Positions 8,649-18,093 of a DNA stretch of 64,000 nucleotides are shown here, in pieces. A model generated the notes under the pieces. That model made no database searches, had not been told where the DNA came from, and saw nothing but the letters and a program-made list of their open reading frames with translations. Each line of letters begins with the position of its first letter. Position 1 is the stretch's first letter. The stretch is taken from NCBI RefSeq assembly GCF_002001125.1, contig NZ_MUNV01000006.1, forward strand, positions 248,001-312,000. The letters run 5' to 3'. The translations under genes were made by a program, and so were the position numbers. The stretch is from Rhodanobacter sp. B04 (GTDB lineage Bacteria > Pseudomonadota > Gammaproteobacteria > Xanthomonadales > Rhodanobacteraceae).

Positions 8649-10229
8649 TCAGGCTATCGTGACACCGGCCCCGATCAGAAGAGCCCGCAGTTCGCTCAAT
8701 TGCGACTCGTATTTTTTCCAGCGACGGATACCTGAAGGATCGAACCGAGAGCGTACTTGCATGGCGCTGAAAGTGGCGACAGGCGCAGGGTTGCTCTCGG
8801 GGTGCAAGCATGCGTCATGCCAGGGCAGTCCGCAAAAATCCAGCAACTGCCTGATCTGTGGCTCAGGTGAGTCCACCAGATCTTCGTAGCCTACTTCCAG
8901 TATCCGATCCGGAAATATGCGTCGCCAGTGCGCCATCAGGCGATCGAACAGGATGTAGTACCTGCCCGTATCGAGCAGGTCACAGGAATAATCGAAGTGG
9001 AGCGATGTTCGGGAAAAAAGCTGGCGAAAATTGCCCAGGCAGGTGTCCATCGGATTACGTCGGACGCAGATGATTCTGGCGTTGGGCAGTGCCTGAGCGA
9101 TATAGCCGACGTGCAGGAAGTTATGCGGAAGTTTGTCGATGAAGTAGGGCTTGCCTGCCGTGAGGAAGCGAGTGCTGGCCAGATAGATGGAGCCAAGCCG
9201 TTTCCAGTCGATATGGCGCGTACGCCGGGTTATGTCCGGGTCGAACAGGAACGAACCTCGGCTCCCGGTCGCGTGCTGAAGAGCCATCCCGAAATTTTGC
9301 AGCTCTCCGGCGGCATGGACGTCGGGATGGTTGGAGAGGATGCGCTCGACCAACGTAGTGCCCGAACGTGGCATGCCCAGGACAAATATGGGGCCACCAT
9401 CGATGGGTCCGCCCAAGGGCACGACGGCTTGCGGTGCCGGAAATGCATGCATCAATGCTTTGAATAGAGTTTCGTCGCGTTGTATCGAATATGGACGCTG
9501 GACATGCTCCGCGGACTTGCCACGCGCCAGGTGATCGAATGCCCTGGTGTAGTCGCCGAGATCCTCGTATTCCTTGGACAGTGCAAGGTTGAGGTAGGTG
9601 CATGCCGCAGTGTCGGCTTGATTCTGCGAGAGGAGTTCATGGAGCCGGTCCAGATGATGGCATGCAGGCGTCTGCCGGCGTAGTTGCGACAGGAGCAAGT
9701 GAGCGTGCCAGTACTTTGGATTCAGCCGGATGCAGGCTTCGAGCTCATTCTCGGCCGTGGCCAGGTCGCCATTGGATATCAGTGCGGTAGCCAGATTGAG
9801 CCGGTAACTGGCGTGTTCGGGTGCCAACGAGACGGCATCGCGGAACGCGCAAATGGCGCGCTCATTGGCGCCTGCCTGGGTATAGACGACGCCCAGGACA
9901 TCGAGCGTCGCGGGATCGGTTGGTGACAAGGAAAGTGCACGATCAGCCGCCGCCGTTGCGGCTGTTGGCATCTGGTTGGCGGCCAGTGACTTGGCGTGCA
10001 AGGTAGCGAAATCGGCGCGTGCGGGATCGAGCTCCGTGGCGCGACGCAGATATGGCTCAGCCTGAGCGAACTGCTGCAGCTCCATGCAGGTTACGCCGGC
10101 CATGCCATAGACACCTGCATGTTGGGGTGCTGATGGCAGCAGCTGATTGGCCAGGTTCTGGGCCTCCTGCCATTGGCCATGCTGGAAGGCAGCCACAAGC
10201 CGTGTATATAGCTGTTCGGGGCTGGTCAT
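8649..10229 (-). CDS. TPR-repeat sulfotransferase (paralogue 2)
   Basis: Protein of 526 residues, colinear with the flanking paralogues: TPR repeats, then a sulfotransferase domain with GMPRSGTTLVERI and ICVRRNPMDTCLGNFRQLF. The start MTSPEQLYTRLVAAFQ (ATG at 10229) matches the length and N-terminus of its neighbours; an upstream in-frame extension looks like leader. Gaps of 94 bases downstream and 178 bases upstream separate it from its relatives, so each copy may have its own signals. The conserved Arg in the 3'-PAPS motif is followed by Asn rather than Asp (RRNPMD against RRDPMD in the others). Substrate unknown. Confidence 0.88.
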   Translation of the reverse strand: MTSPEQLYTRLVAAFQHGQWQEAQNLANQLLPSAPQHAGVYGMAGVTCMELQQFAQAEPYLRRATELDPARADFATLHAKSLAANQMPTAATAAADRALSLSPTDPATLDVLGVVYTQAGANERAICAFRDAVSLAPEHASYRLNLATALISNGDLATAENELEACIRLNPKYWHAHLLLSQLRRQTPACHHLDRLHELLSQNQADTAACTYLNLALSKEYEDLGDYTRAFDHLARGKSAEHVQRPYSIQRDETLFKALMHAFPAPQAVVPLGGPIDGGPIFVLGMPRSGTTLVERILSNHPDVHAAGELQNFGMALQHATGSRGSFLFDPDITRRTRHIDWKRLGSIYLASTRFLTAGKPYFIDKLPHNFLHVGYIAQALPNARIICVRRNPMDTCLGNFRQLFSRTSLHFDYSCDLLDTGRYYILFDRLMAHWRRIFPDRILEVGYEDLVDSPEPQIRQLLDFCGLPWHDACLHPESNPAPVATFSAMQVRSRFDPSGIRRWKKYESQLSELRALLIGAGVTIA

Positions 10230-10407
10230 GGGATCACCCGCTGCAACGGAGGCTTGTTCATGCGGGGAGGCACATGCAGATGATCCATGCATTCGTTGTG
10301 CGTGCGGCAGATGGTTGAAGTCTCTGCTGCAAGCGAATCCACGGCTTCGCCGCATGACATCACGGTCTGCAACGGAGTTGCCAGCGGATGGCTGGTGTTC
10401 GGCAAGA

Positions 10408-11985
10408 TCATGCGGGAATGCGGATTCCGGAGCTGATCAGCAGCTCATGCAGTGGGTCGAGCTGCGCGCCATATTTCCTCCAGCGCTGCAGCGAACCCTT
10501 GTGGACAGGCGCACGCACCTGCACGGCGCTTGCGGTAGCGACCGGGCTCGGGTTGCTCTCGAAGTGCAGGCAGTCGTCATGCCAGGGCAGGCCGCAGAAC
10601 TCCAGTAGCTGCCGTGACACGGATTCCTGCGCGTCGATCAGCGCCTCGTACTGCACTTCCAGGATCCGTCCCGGAAAGACACGCTGCCAATGCGCCATCA
10701 GGTGGTCGAACAGGATGTAGTACCTGCCCGTGTCGAGCAGGTCGAAGGAGTAGTTGTAATAGGGCAGTCTCTCGGCGAAAAGCTGGCGGAAATTGCTGAG
10801 ACAGGTGTCCATGGGGTCGCGCCGCAGGCAGATCATTTTTGCGTTGGGCAGCGCACTGGCAATGAAGCCCGCGTATAGAAAATTGTGCGGCAACTTGTCG
10901 ATGAAATGCGGTGTATGCCCCGTGGCTGGGCGGGTACTGGAAATATAGTCCGCACCAACGCGCTGCCAGTTGACCTGGCGTGCATGAGAGGCGATATCGG
11001 GATCCTGCCATAGTGGCGTCTGGCTGCTCCACGCACGCCGAAGCGCCACACCGAAATTCTGCAGCTCACCGGCGGAAGCCACCTGTGGATGGCTGGACAG
11101 GATGCGCTCCACCAGGGTGGTGCCGGACCGCGGCATGCCGAACACGAAGATGGCTTCCCGGGATGGATCGCCGGCCGGCACGGACTGCGGTTCGGGAAAG
11201 GCGCGTGCCAGCGCGGCAAACAGCATCTCGTCTTGCTGGATCGAATAGTCGATTTCCCTGCGACTGACAGCCTTGCCGTGGAGCAGGTGCTCGAACGCGC
11301 GTGGATAGTCGGCCAGGTCCTCGAGCTCCTTGGCCAGGGCAAGATTGAGACAGATCTGCGCCTCACGGCTGTCCCCGGCTTGCACGAGCAACGACTGCAA
11401 CCGCGGCACGTGATGACTGGTTGGCGATTGCGGGCGCAGATGGGCCAGGGTCAAATGTGCCCGCCAGAATGCCGGATCAAGCGCGAGGCAGGCCTCTATC
11501 TCGCGCTCGGCGTCGTCGATATCGCCATTCGCGATCAGGGCCGTGGCCAGATTGAAGCGGAAGGGCGGGTGTGCCGGCATGAGCGTCACGGCGTGGCGAA
11601 ACGCGGTCGCGGCTTTTGCATGAGCCTCGTTCTGCGCGTAAATGCCGCCCAGCAGGTCGAGCGTCACGGGATCCTGCGGCAAGAGTGCGAATGCGCGATC
11701 TGCCGCGGAAAGCGCCTCCTGCGACATCCGCGCGAAGGAAAGGGCCCTGGCGAAATGGGCGGCAAAACCAGCATGCGTGGCATCCAGTTCCGTTGCACGG
11801 CGAAGGTGCTGCAAAGCCTGCCCCAACTGCCGCTGCTCCATGCAGGCGATGCCGGCAAAGTGATGGGCAACGGCATGATCGGGCGCGCGGGAAAGCAGTC
11901 TTGCCGTCAGCTCTCTCACGCGCTGCCAGTCGTGCTGGTTGAATGCAGCGACAGCCTGCGCATAGAGATGGACGGGGTCGGTCAT
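10408..11985 (-). CDS. TPR-repeat sulfotransferase (paralogue 3)
   Basis: Protein of 525 residues and probably the first gene of the tandem trio in the direction of transcription. TPR repeats cover the N-terminal half; GMPRSGTTLVERILSSHP is the PAPS 5'-phosphosulfate loop and ICLRRDPMDTCLSNFRQLF the 3'-phosphate motif. No signal peptide or membrane helix is visible, so it should be cytoplasmic. Conserved blocks such as KLPHNFLYAGFIA, shared by all three copies, indicate duplication from one ancestor. The divergence between copies suggests an old duplication or different acceptors. Confidence 0.88.
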   Translation of the reverse strand: MTDPVHLYAQAVAAFNQHDWQRVRELTARLLSRAPDHAVAHHFAGIACMEQRQLGQALQHLRRATELDATHAGFAAHFARALSFARMSQEALSAADRAFALLPQDPVTLDLLGGIYAQNEAHAKAATAFRHAVTLMPAHPPFRFNLATALIANGDIDDAEREIEACLALDPAFWRAHLTLAHLRPQSPTSHHVPRLQSLLVQAGDSREAQICLNLALAKELEDLADYPRAFEHLLHGKAVSRREIDYSIQQDEMLFAALARAFPEPQSVPAGDPSREAIFVFGMPRSGTTLVERILSSHPQVASAGELQNFGVALRRAWSSQTPLWQDPDIASHARQVNWQRVGADYISSTRPATGHTPHFIDKLPHNFLYAGFIASALPNAKMICLRRDPMDTCLSNFRQLFAERLPYYNYSFDLLDTGRYYILFDHLMAHWQRVFPGRILEVQYEALIDAQESVSRQLLEFCGLPWHDDCLHFESNPSPVATASAVQVRAPVHKGSLQRWRKYGAQLDPLHELLISSGIRIPA

Positions 11986-12099
11986 GCGGCTCCAACTCGC
12001 GGCTTGGGGATGCGGTGACTATCGCGCGTGCAGATCAGGCCTTGACGAAGTCCACGTATTGTAGCTTTCGTCGGGCATCGCCTGCGTGTTCAGGTCCGG

Positions 12100-14082
12100 C
12101 TAGTTGCCAGCCAGCATCGCCGCAATTTTCGCCATATGCGATTCGGCCGTCTCGCGCACAGCTTCCTTGTCCGCTTCCGGATCCTTGCCCTGCCAGTGCA
12201 GGTCGGCCTGCGGCAGCTCGTGCAGGAAGCGGCTGGGCTGGTTGGCGTGGACTTCGCCGTAGCGCTTGGTCCTGGCCGACCACGACAGCGTGAGCAGTTC
12301 CTTGGCGCGGGTGATGCCGACATACATCAGGCGGCGCTCCTCGTCGATGCGACCCTCGTCGATCGCGCCTTCGTGCGGCAAGGTGCCGTCCTCGCAGCCG
12401 ACGATGAAGACGAAGCGGAACTCCAGGCCCTTGGCCGAGTGCAAGGTCATCATGCGCACTGCATTGCCCGGTTCGTCGCGATCGGCATGGCTGAGCAGGG
12501 CCAGCTGCGAGGCGAGATCGCCGGCGCTGTTGCCACCCTTCTGCATTGCGCGGAACCAGTCGGCAAGTTCCTTCAGATTGCCAAGCTTGCGTTCGCGCAC
12601 GCTCGCATCGGTGGTGCTTGCCGCGATCTGCGCGGCGTAACCGGTACGCTTGAGGATCAGCTCGACCAGGTCGGCCGCGCTCTCGTGCAGCGAAGCACTG
12701 CGCAGTTCGTCGAGCAGGTCGGAGAACGAGGCCAGCGCGGCAGCCGGGCGCGGGGTAAGCTGGCGCAGCACGCTGTCGCTGCGGGTGGCGTCGAGCAGCG
12801 AGCTGTGGCGGCTCTGCGCGATCTGGCCGAGCTTCTCCAGCGTGACGGCACCGATCTCGCGCTTGGGCACGTTGACCACACGCAGGAAAGCGGCGTCATC
12901 GCTGGGGTTCGTCAGAAGGCGCAGATAGCACAGCAGGTCCTTCACCTCGGCGCGATCGAGGAAGCTCAGTGCACCGGTGAGGTGGTAGGGAATCCGCGCC
13001 AGGCGAAGCGCCTTCTCCAGCGGACGCGCCTGGAAATTGCCCCGATACAGGATCGCGATGTCGTGCCAGCGCGCCTTGTGCTTCTCGGCCAGGGTGGTGG
13101 CGAGCGCGGCGACGCGCTCGGCCTCGTGCTCGGCCTCCTTGCATTCCAGCACGCGGATCGGCGCGCCTTCCGGGTGTTCGCTCCACAGCTTCTTTTCGTG
13201 CAGGTGCGGGTTGTTCGCGATGAGCTGGTTCGCCGCGCGCAGGATGCGCTTGCCACAGCGGTAGTTCTGCTCCAGCTTGATCACGCGCAGGCTCGGCCAG
13301 TCGTGGCCGAGCTGGTCGATGTTTTCCGGGTTCGCGCCACGCCAGGCGTAGATCGACTGGTCGTCGTCGCCGACGCAGGTGATGCCGCCGCGTTCGCCAG
13401 CCAACACTTTCAGCAATCGGTACTGCGCGTCGTTCGTGTCTTGGTATTCGTCGACCAGGAGGTAGCGCAGCCGTTCGTGCCAGGCGTCGCGGCAGTCGGC
13501 GTCGCTTTCCAGGATACGCAGCGGCAGCCGGATCAGGTCGTCGAAGTCGACCGCGTTGAATGCCGCTAGGCGCTGCTGATACATGTCGTAGATCGTCGCC
13601 GCTTCCAGCTCGCGCGGGCTGCGTGCGGCGGCCAGCGCTTCTTCCGGCGAGAGGCCACCGTTCTTGGCGCGGCTGAGCAGGTTGCGGATGCCGAACAGCA
13701 CGTCCGGCTTGGCACCTTTCGGTGCCAGTTCCTTGACGATGCCCTCGCTGTCGTCCGCATCCAGCACGGAGAAACCGCGGCGCAGGCCCGCACGCGCATG
13801 CTCGATCTGCAGAAATTTCAACCCCAGCGCATGGAAGGTGCACACGGTGAGTGCAGCCGCATCCTCGCTGCTGACCAGCTTGCCCACGCGCTCGCGCATC
13901 TCCTTCGCGGCCTTGTTGGTGAAGGTGATCGCGGCGATCTTCGATGCGCTGAGCTTCCTGCGCGCGATCAGGTACGCGATCTTCTGCGTGATCACCGAGG
14001 TCTTGCCTGAGCCGGCGCCGGCCAGCACCAGCAGCGGGCTGTCGCAATGTTCTACGGCGGCCAGTTGTTGCGGATTGAGCAT
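12100..14082 (-). CDS. rep: ATP-dependent DNA helicase Rep (UvrD/Rep superfamily 1)
   Basis: A 3'-5' helicase of 660 residues involved in replication-fork progression. The N-terminus MLNPQQLAAVEHCDSPLLV, followed by the Walker A loop AGAGSGKT (about 21-28), is the usual Rep start. LLVDEYQDTND is the Walker B/motif II, GDDDQSIYAWRGA motif III and MTLHSAKGLEFRFVF motif V. The start at 14082 is chosen because Rep proteins begin just before motif Q. A longer frame to 14325 is low-complexity and would run over the divergent oxidoreductase gene. Length fits the family (about 670). Confidence 0.92.
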   Translation of the reverse strand: MLNPQQLAAVEHCDSPLLVLAGAGSGKTSVITQKIAYLIARRKLSASKIAAITFTNKAAKEMRERVGKLVSSEDAAALTVCTFHALGLKFLQIEHARAGLRRGFSVLDADDSEGIVKELAPKGAKPDVLFGIRNLLSRAKNGGLSPEEALAAARSPRELEAATIYDMYQQRLAAFNAVDFDDLIRLPLRILESDADCRDAWHERLRYLLVDEYQDTNDAQYRLLKVLAGERGGITCVGDDDQSIYAWRGANPENIDQLGHDWPSLRVIKLEQNYRCGKRILRAANQLIANNPHLHEKKLWSEHPEGAPIRVLECKEAEHEAERVAALATTLAEKHKARWHDIAILYRGNFQARPLEKALRLARIPYHLTGALSFLDRAEVKDLLCYLRLLTNPSDDAAFLRVVNVPKREIGAVTLEKLGQIAQSRHSSLLDATRSDSVLRQLTPRPAAALASFSDLLDELRSASLHESAADLVELILKRTGYAAQIAASTTDASVRERKLGNLKELADWFRAMQKGGNSAGDLASQLALLSHADRDEPGNAVRMMTLHSAKGLEFRFVFIVGCEDGTLPHEGAIDEGRIDEERRLMYVGITRAKELLTLSWSARTKRYGEVHANQPSRFLHELPQADLHWQGKDPEADKEAVRETAESHMAKIAAMLAGN

Positions 14083-14204
14083 GGATCGAGGCGATACGTG
14101 AGGCGGCGGTCGATGGTAGCAGAGCCCTGCTGGCTGGCCGACCGGTTGCGTCATAATTGAATGCGGGAGGCGCTGTCGGGGTGACGGCATCGGGCGGGGT
14201 GAGC

Positions 14205-15536
14205 ATGACGGATCAAACGGTCGAACAGTGCGATGTGGCGGTGATCGGAGGTGGGCCCGGCGGCAGCACGGCGGCCGCGCTGCTGGCGCGGCGTGGTTAC
14301 AAGGTGATCGCACTGGAGAAGGCACACCACCCGCGCTTCCATATCGGCGAATCGCTGCTGCCGATGAACCTGCCGGTGTTCGAGCGGCTCGGCGTGCTGG
14401 ACAAGGTGCGTGCGCTGGGGGTGTTCAAGCCCGGTGCGGACTTCGAGGCGGACAACGAGCGCGGTTACAACACCTACGCGTTTGCCCGCGCGATCGGCCA
14501 GAGTCCGCCGCATGCGTACCAGGTGTGGCGGCAGGACTTCGACCAGATGCTGTACCAGCACGCGCGCGAATGCGGTGCGGATGCGCGCGAAGGGCACGAG
14601 GTGGTACGGGTCGAGCAGCGTGGTTTGCGCGAGACCTGGCTGGACGTGAAGACCGACGATGGCCGCAGCTATGGCATCGAGGCGCGCTACCTGGTCGACG
14701 CCAGCGGCCGCGATGCATTGCTGTCGACGAAGAACAAGCTGCGCCGCAAGAACGACCAGCACCAGAGCGCGGCGATCTTCGGCCATTTCCGCGGTGCCGA
14801 ATACCGACCCGGCGAAGACGCCGGCAATATCAGCATCTACAGCTTCGAACACGGCTGGATGTGGATGATCCCGCTGCCGGATGGCGTGATGAGTGTGGGA
14901 GCGGTATGCCGACCGGATTATCTCAAACAGCGCAAGGGCCGCACCGTGGAGTTCCTGCTCGACACGCTGAAGTTGAGTCCGGCGCTTTGGCGACGCGTCG
15001 AGCAGGCCGAACTGGTCGGCAACGAGGTGCGCGTCACCGGCAACTACTCCTACGATTCGACGCAGATGGGTGGTCCGGGCTGGGTGCTGGTGGGTGATGC
15101 GTTCGCCTTCCTCGACCCGGTGTTCTCCTCCGGCGTGTATCTGGCGATGAGTGGGGCGGAGCAGGCGGCCGCCGTGGTCGACCAGTCGCTGCGCGAGCCA
15201 AAGCGCGAGCCGGGCTTGCTGCGCAGGCTGGAGAAGCGCCAGCGCGCCGGCATGGCGCGTTTCTCGTTCTTCATCTACCGCTTCAACGGGCCGGTGATGC
15301 AGCAGATGTTCCGCCAGCCGCGCAACACCTGGCAGCTGGAACAGGGCGTGATCTCGATGCTCGCCGGCGATCTGTTCGACACGCCGAAGGTGCTGTGGCG
15401 GTTGCAGCTGTTCAAGCTGGTCTACGCGATCTGCGGCCTGCGCGACTGGCGGCGCTGGCGTGCCGAGCACAAGTACCGGCTGGCGCAGGCCCGTGCACAG
15501 TTCGCCGGAGGCAACACGCCGCTGGACAAGGCCTGA
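14205..15536 (+). CDS. FAD-dependent oxidoreductase of the flavin halogenase family
   Basis: Protein of 443 residues. It has the FAD-binding GGGPGG loop near residue 16 and the motif HPRFHIGESLLP (42-53). It also has WMWMIP at 218-223, which fits the W-x-W-x-I-P signature of flavin-dependent halogenases. Lys75 in VFKPGADF sits where the halogenase catalytic lysine is expected after the GESLLP segment. Related family members include non-halogenating oxidoreductases, so chlorination or bromination is unproven. The ATG at 14205, with GGGGTGAG upstream, is preferred over 14157. It stands alone, with no visible pathway partners or flavin reductase. Confidence 0.75.
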   Translation: MTDQTVEQCDVAVIGGGPGGSTAAALLARRGYKVIALEKAHHPRFHIGESLLPMNLPVFERLGVLDKVRALGVFKPGADFEADNERGYNTYAFARAIGQSPPHAYQVWRQDFDQMLYQHARECGADAREGHEVVRVEQRGLRETWLDVKTDDGRSYGIEARYLVDASGRDALLSTKNKLRRKNDQHQSAAIFGHFRGAEYRPGEDAGNISIYSFEHGWMWMIPLPDGVMSVGAVCRPDYLKQRKGRTVEFLLDTLKLSPALWRRVEQAELVGNEVRVTGNYSYDSTQMGGPGWVLVGDAFAFLDPVFSSGVYLAMSGAEQAAAVVDQSLREPKREPGLLRRLEKRQRAGMARFSFFIYRFNGPVMQQMFRQPRNTWQLEQGVISMLAGDLFDTPKVLWRLQLFKLVYAICGLRDWRRWRAEHKYRLAQARAQFAGGNTPLDKA

Positions 15537-15638
15537 ACAGGAAAGAGTGGGTGAGCAACGAGAAACGAGAGTGCATACTCGTCACTCACGGCCAGCCCTG
15601 CTGTTCTCACTTCCCTTCCTGCCTCCTATTCCCGTCCC

Positions 15639-16271
15639 ATGGCCAAACTCTATTTCTATTACTCGGCAATGAATGCCGGCAAGACCACCACGTTGCTGCA
15701 GAGTGCGTACAACTATCACGAGCGCGGCATGCGCACGTTGATACTCACGCCGGCACTGGACAACCGCTACGGCGAGGGCGTGGTGGCTTCGCGCATCGGC
15801 CTGAAGGCGAACGCGCGGCGCTTCAGCGGTGAGGAGAACCTGTTTGCACTGGTCGAGGCCGACATCGCCGCACGCGGTCCGCTGCACTGCGTGTTCGTCG
15901 ACGAGGCGCAGTTCCTGACCAAGTCGCAGGTATGGCAGATCAGCGATGTGGTCGATCGTCTCAACATCCCGGTGCTGGCCTACGGCTTGCGCACCGATTT
16001 CCGCGGTGAACTGTTCGAAGGCAGCCGCTACCTGCTGGCCTGGGCCGACAACCTGGAGGAGATCAAGACGATCTGCCACACCGGGCGCAAGGCCACCATG
16101 GTGGTGCGTGTGGATGAACAAGGTCGCGCCGTGACCGAAGGGCCGCAGGTTGAGATCGGCGGCAACGACCGCTATGTCTCGGTCAGTCGCGCCGAGTTCA
16201 AGAAGATCAGCGAAGGCAGCGGACGCATCGAGTTGCAGCAATCGGTGCTGCCGCTCGGCGAAGGTCGTTGA
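15639..16271 (+). CDS. tdk: Thymidine kinase
   Basis: Salvage enzyme of 210 residues phosphorylating thymidine to dTMP. It has the P-loop SAMNAGKT (9-16), the catalytic DEAQF (Glu89) and the lasso with [12 protein letters not shown]. Order and length match the E. coli-type Tdk. Unlike that enzyme, the structural zinc cysteines look mostly lost: the region reads TICHTGRK, where E. coli has a Cys-x-x-Cys-like pair, and SVSR where a Cys is expected. The following gene starts 23 bases downstream and may be cotranscribed. Confidence 0.92.
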   Translation: MAKLYFYYSAMNAGKTTTLLQSAYNYHERGMRTLILTPALDNRYGEGVVASRIGLKANARRFSGEENLFALVEADIAARGPLHCVFVDEAQFLTKSQVWQISDVVDRLNIPVLAYGLRTDFRGELFEGSRYLLAWADNLEEIKTICHTGRKATMVVRVDEQGRAVTEGPQVEIGGNDRYVSVSRAEFKKISEGSGRIELQQSVLPLGEGR

Positions 16272-16294
16272 GCGGTCACCAACCAAGGAATGCC

Positions 16295-17062
16295 ATGAAC
16301 AACCCGATCACCTTTCCTGCCTGGCAGCGTCCGCACTGGCAGCCCAGCGGCGAGGAAATCCTGCTGCAGTTCTACGTGTTCGGTCAGTTCGACGCGGTGC
16401 GCGCGCCGTCGGCTGTATACGGCAGCGATGGTTTGCCGGAGGGCGTCGAGTTGACCAGTCATCATCACGGTGCGCTGCGCCAGTGGGAAGGCTATCCGCT
16501 GAAGGGCTCGCTGGGCAGCATGTTCAAGGACGACGCGCCGCAGGCCTGGCAGCGTGCGTTCGATGCACCCCAGGTGCTGGTCGTGCGCGGCAAGCTCGGG
16601 GACAGTGCCGATACCGGCTATTTGCGTGACACGCTCGGCGTGCTGGCCGGCCTGCTCGACATCGGCGGCGTGGCGATCCTCGATCCGCAGACCCTGAGCC
16701 TGCTGGATGCCGATGGCTGGCGCCGGCATTATCTGATACGCGATGGTGCGCCGATCCGCAACCATCTGCTGATTCTGCGCGACACCGATGCGAAGCCGGA
16801 CCATTCATGGATCCACACCCGCGGCATGCGCAAGTTCGGTCGTCCCGACATCAGCATTCGCCAGGTACCGGACCGCGCGCTCGATCGCGCCGGCATGCTG
16901 TGCGAGCGACTGGTCGAGCTGGAAGCGCTTGGCGCGCACTTCGTCGATGGTCAGGCTCTGGATATCGAGGGCCTGCCCGGTGGTGCTATGGTGCAGCTCG
17001 GCGGTGGTCTGGATGACCCGGATTTCAACAACTCTTTCGTGGAATTCCGTTGGCCGACGTGA
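16295..17062 (+). CDS. Hypothetical protein
   Basis: A 255-residue soluble protein with no signal peptide or membrane segment. I do not recognise its family. Visible features are an aromatic N-terminus (MNNPITFPAWQRPHWQPS), a central patch GVLAGLLDIGGVAILDPQT, and HTRGMRKFGRPDISIRQV. The ATG at 16295 is preferred to the TTG overlapping the tdk stop because its N-terminus looks natural. It follows tdk by 23 bases in the same orientation and is probably its operon partner. Its codon use is typical of the window, which supports it being a real resident gene. Confidence 0.75.
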   Translation: MNNPITFPAWQRPHWQPSGEEILLQFYVFGQFDAVRAPSAVYGSDGLPEGVELTSHHHGALRQWEGYPLKGSLGSMFKDDAPQAWQRAFDAPQVLVVRGKLGDSADTGYLRDTLGVLAGLLDIGGVAILDPQTLSLLDADGWRRHYLIRDGAPIRNHLLILRDTDAKPDHSWIHTRGMRKFGRPDISIRQVPDRALDRAGMLCERLVELEALGAHFVDGQALDIEGLPGGAMVQLGGGLDDPDFNNSFVEFRWPT

Positions 17063-17067
17063 TGGGT

Positions 17068-17850
17068 TTACTTGTCTTTTGAAGTCGATGGCGCAGGTAC
17101 GCTCTGCAATGAGCCCACTTCGACAGTACCCATATCGGCCAGCGAGTCTTCCCACACGTGGTCCTTCAGCTTGGCGTAGAGTTCCGGATTCCACAGCACA
17201 GGCGAGTAATAATCGGTTCCGCGTACTTGCGTGCCACGCAAGACCATAGGCGCTCCGTCTTCCGTCTTCAGCGAACGCCCAGCGGCGCCATCACGCATCA
17301 GGATAGTCAGGTAGTTGCCACCGAAACCGGTCCGGCTGCCGGTGGCACTGGCCAGCTCGCGCCGAAAAATGTTGCCCAGCCGCTTCAGCCCTGATTTGTC
17401 GTCATAGTAGGCGTAAATTTTGCGACCCTCAGCAATCGCCAGCTGGCGTTCCTGTGGATCGAGTTGTTGCCAGAATTTTTCGCGATTGGCTAACAGGTCG
17501 GGATAACCACGATCCGCGGCCAGATCCATCCATGCGTAACCACGTGGGCGATCCATCGGGATGCCATCGCCATTCCAGTACATCGCCGCAAGCATCGACT
17601 GTGCTGGTTTGTCGGCAAAACTTGCCGCCTTGAGCAGCAAGCGCATGGCAGCCTGCTTGTCACCCGTCTTATAGGCACGTATGGCGGAATCGCGATAAAA
17701 CAGGTCGGGGTGTGAAGACGCTATCTGAGTCGTGTTGAGCAAGCCGGCCTGCAGACTTTCATCAGGCAACTGGGCAATGGCCGGGACAGGCAACACTGCA
17801 AGGATTGTGCTTATGGCGAGAGTGGCGAGCACCTTGTGTGGTAGGCACAT
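17068..17850 (-). CDS. Exported protein with Sel1-like repeat
   Basis: Protein of 260 residues with a signal peptide (MCLPHKVLATLAISTILAVL..., cleavage near AIAQ). A Sel1/TPR-like helical segment lies at about residues 58-115 (SMLAAMYWNGDGIPMDRPRGYAWMDLAADRGYP). Sel1-type repeats usually mediate protein contacts in the periplasm or envelope. The C-terminal half, with GFGGNYLTILMRDG and ATQ-type strands, is not recognised. It is convergent with the tdk operon, 5 bases from it. Its base composition is slightly more AT-rich than its neighbours. Confidence 0.75.
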   Translation of the reverse strand: MCLPHKVLATLAISTILAVLPVPAIAQLPDESLQAGLLNTTQIASSHPDLFYRDSAIRAYKTGDKQAAMRLLLKAASFADKPAQSMLAAMYWNGDGIPMDRPRGYAWMDLAADRGYPDLLANREKFWQQLDPQERQLAIAEGRKIYAYYDDKSGLKRLGNIFRRELASATGSRTGFGGNYLTILMRDGAAGRSLKTEDGAPMVLRGTQVRGTDYYSPVLWNPELYAKLKDHVWEDSLADMGTVEVGSLQSVPAPSTSKDK

Positions 17851-18093
17851 GACAAGTGTCCAATGTCAGTGGCACGAACGAGGACGGAATTTTTAACTGC
17901 TGCAAGTAGCAAAGCGCTTGCTTCTGCACGCGTCCAGTCGGAGCCTTATTATTACTTTCGGCGGGAGGTGGCGGCGATACCAAATGAATTGGAAGATACG
18001 CCGCCATGATGGGCATCCGGCACTCACTAGGAGCCGCTGCATTGGCTTGTGCAAACAGAGAGCCTGAGGCTTAACCGGAAAACACCTAACTTT
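17851..18093. other. Gap between the small peptide gene and the Sel1-protein gene
   Basis: AT-richer DNA with no convincing gene. An 84-codon minus-strand frame (17762-18016) overlaps the Sel1 gene and has no start signals or recognisable features. I see no clear terminator for the peptide gene, so the two minus-strand genes could share a transcript. Confidence 0.4.

Noticed and set aside
12136..13569. 477-codon plus-strand frame
   Set aside because: It is antisense to rep, which has all helicase motifs on the minus strand.
14083..14325. N-terminal extension of rep
   Set aside because: The extra residues are Pro/Arg-rich without Rep similarity and would overlap the divergent oxidoreductase gene; the family start at 14082 is adequate.
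17762..18016. 84-codon minus-strand frame overlapping the start of the Sel1 gene
   Set aside because: No ribosome site, no conserved feature, and it overlaps a gene with a good signal peptide.
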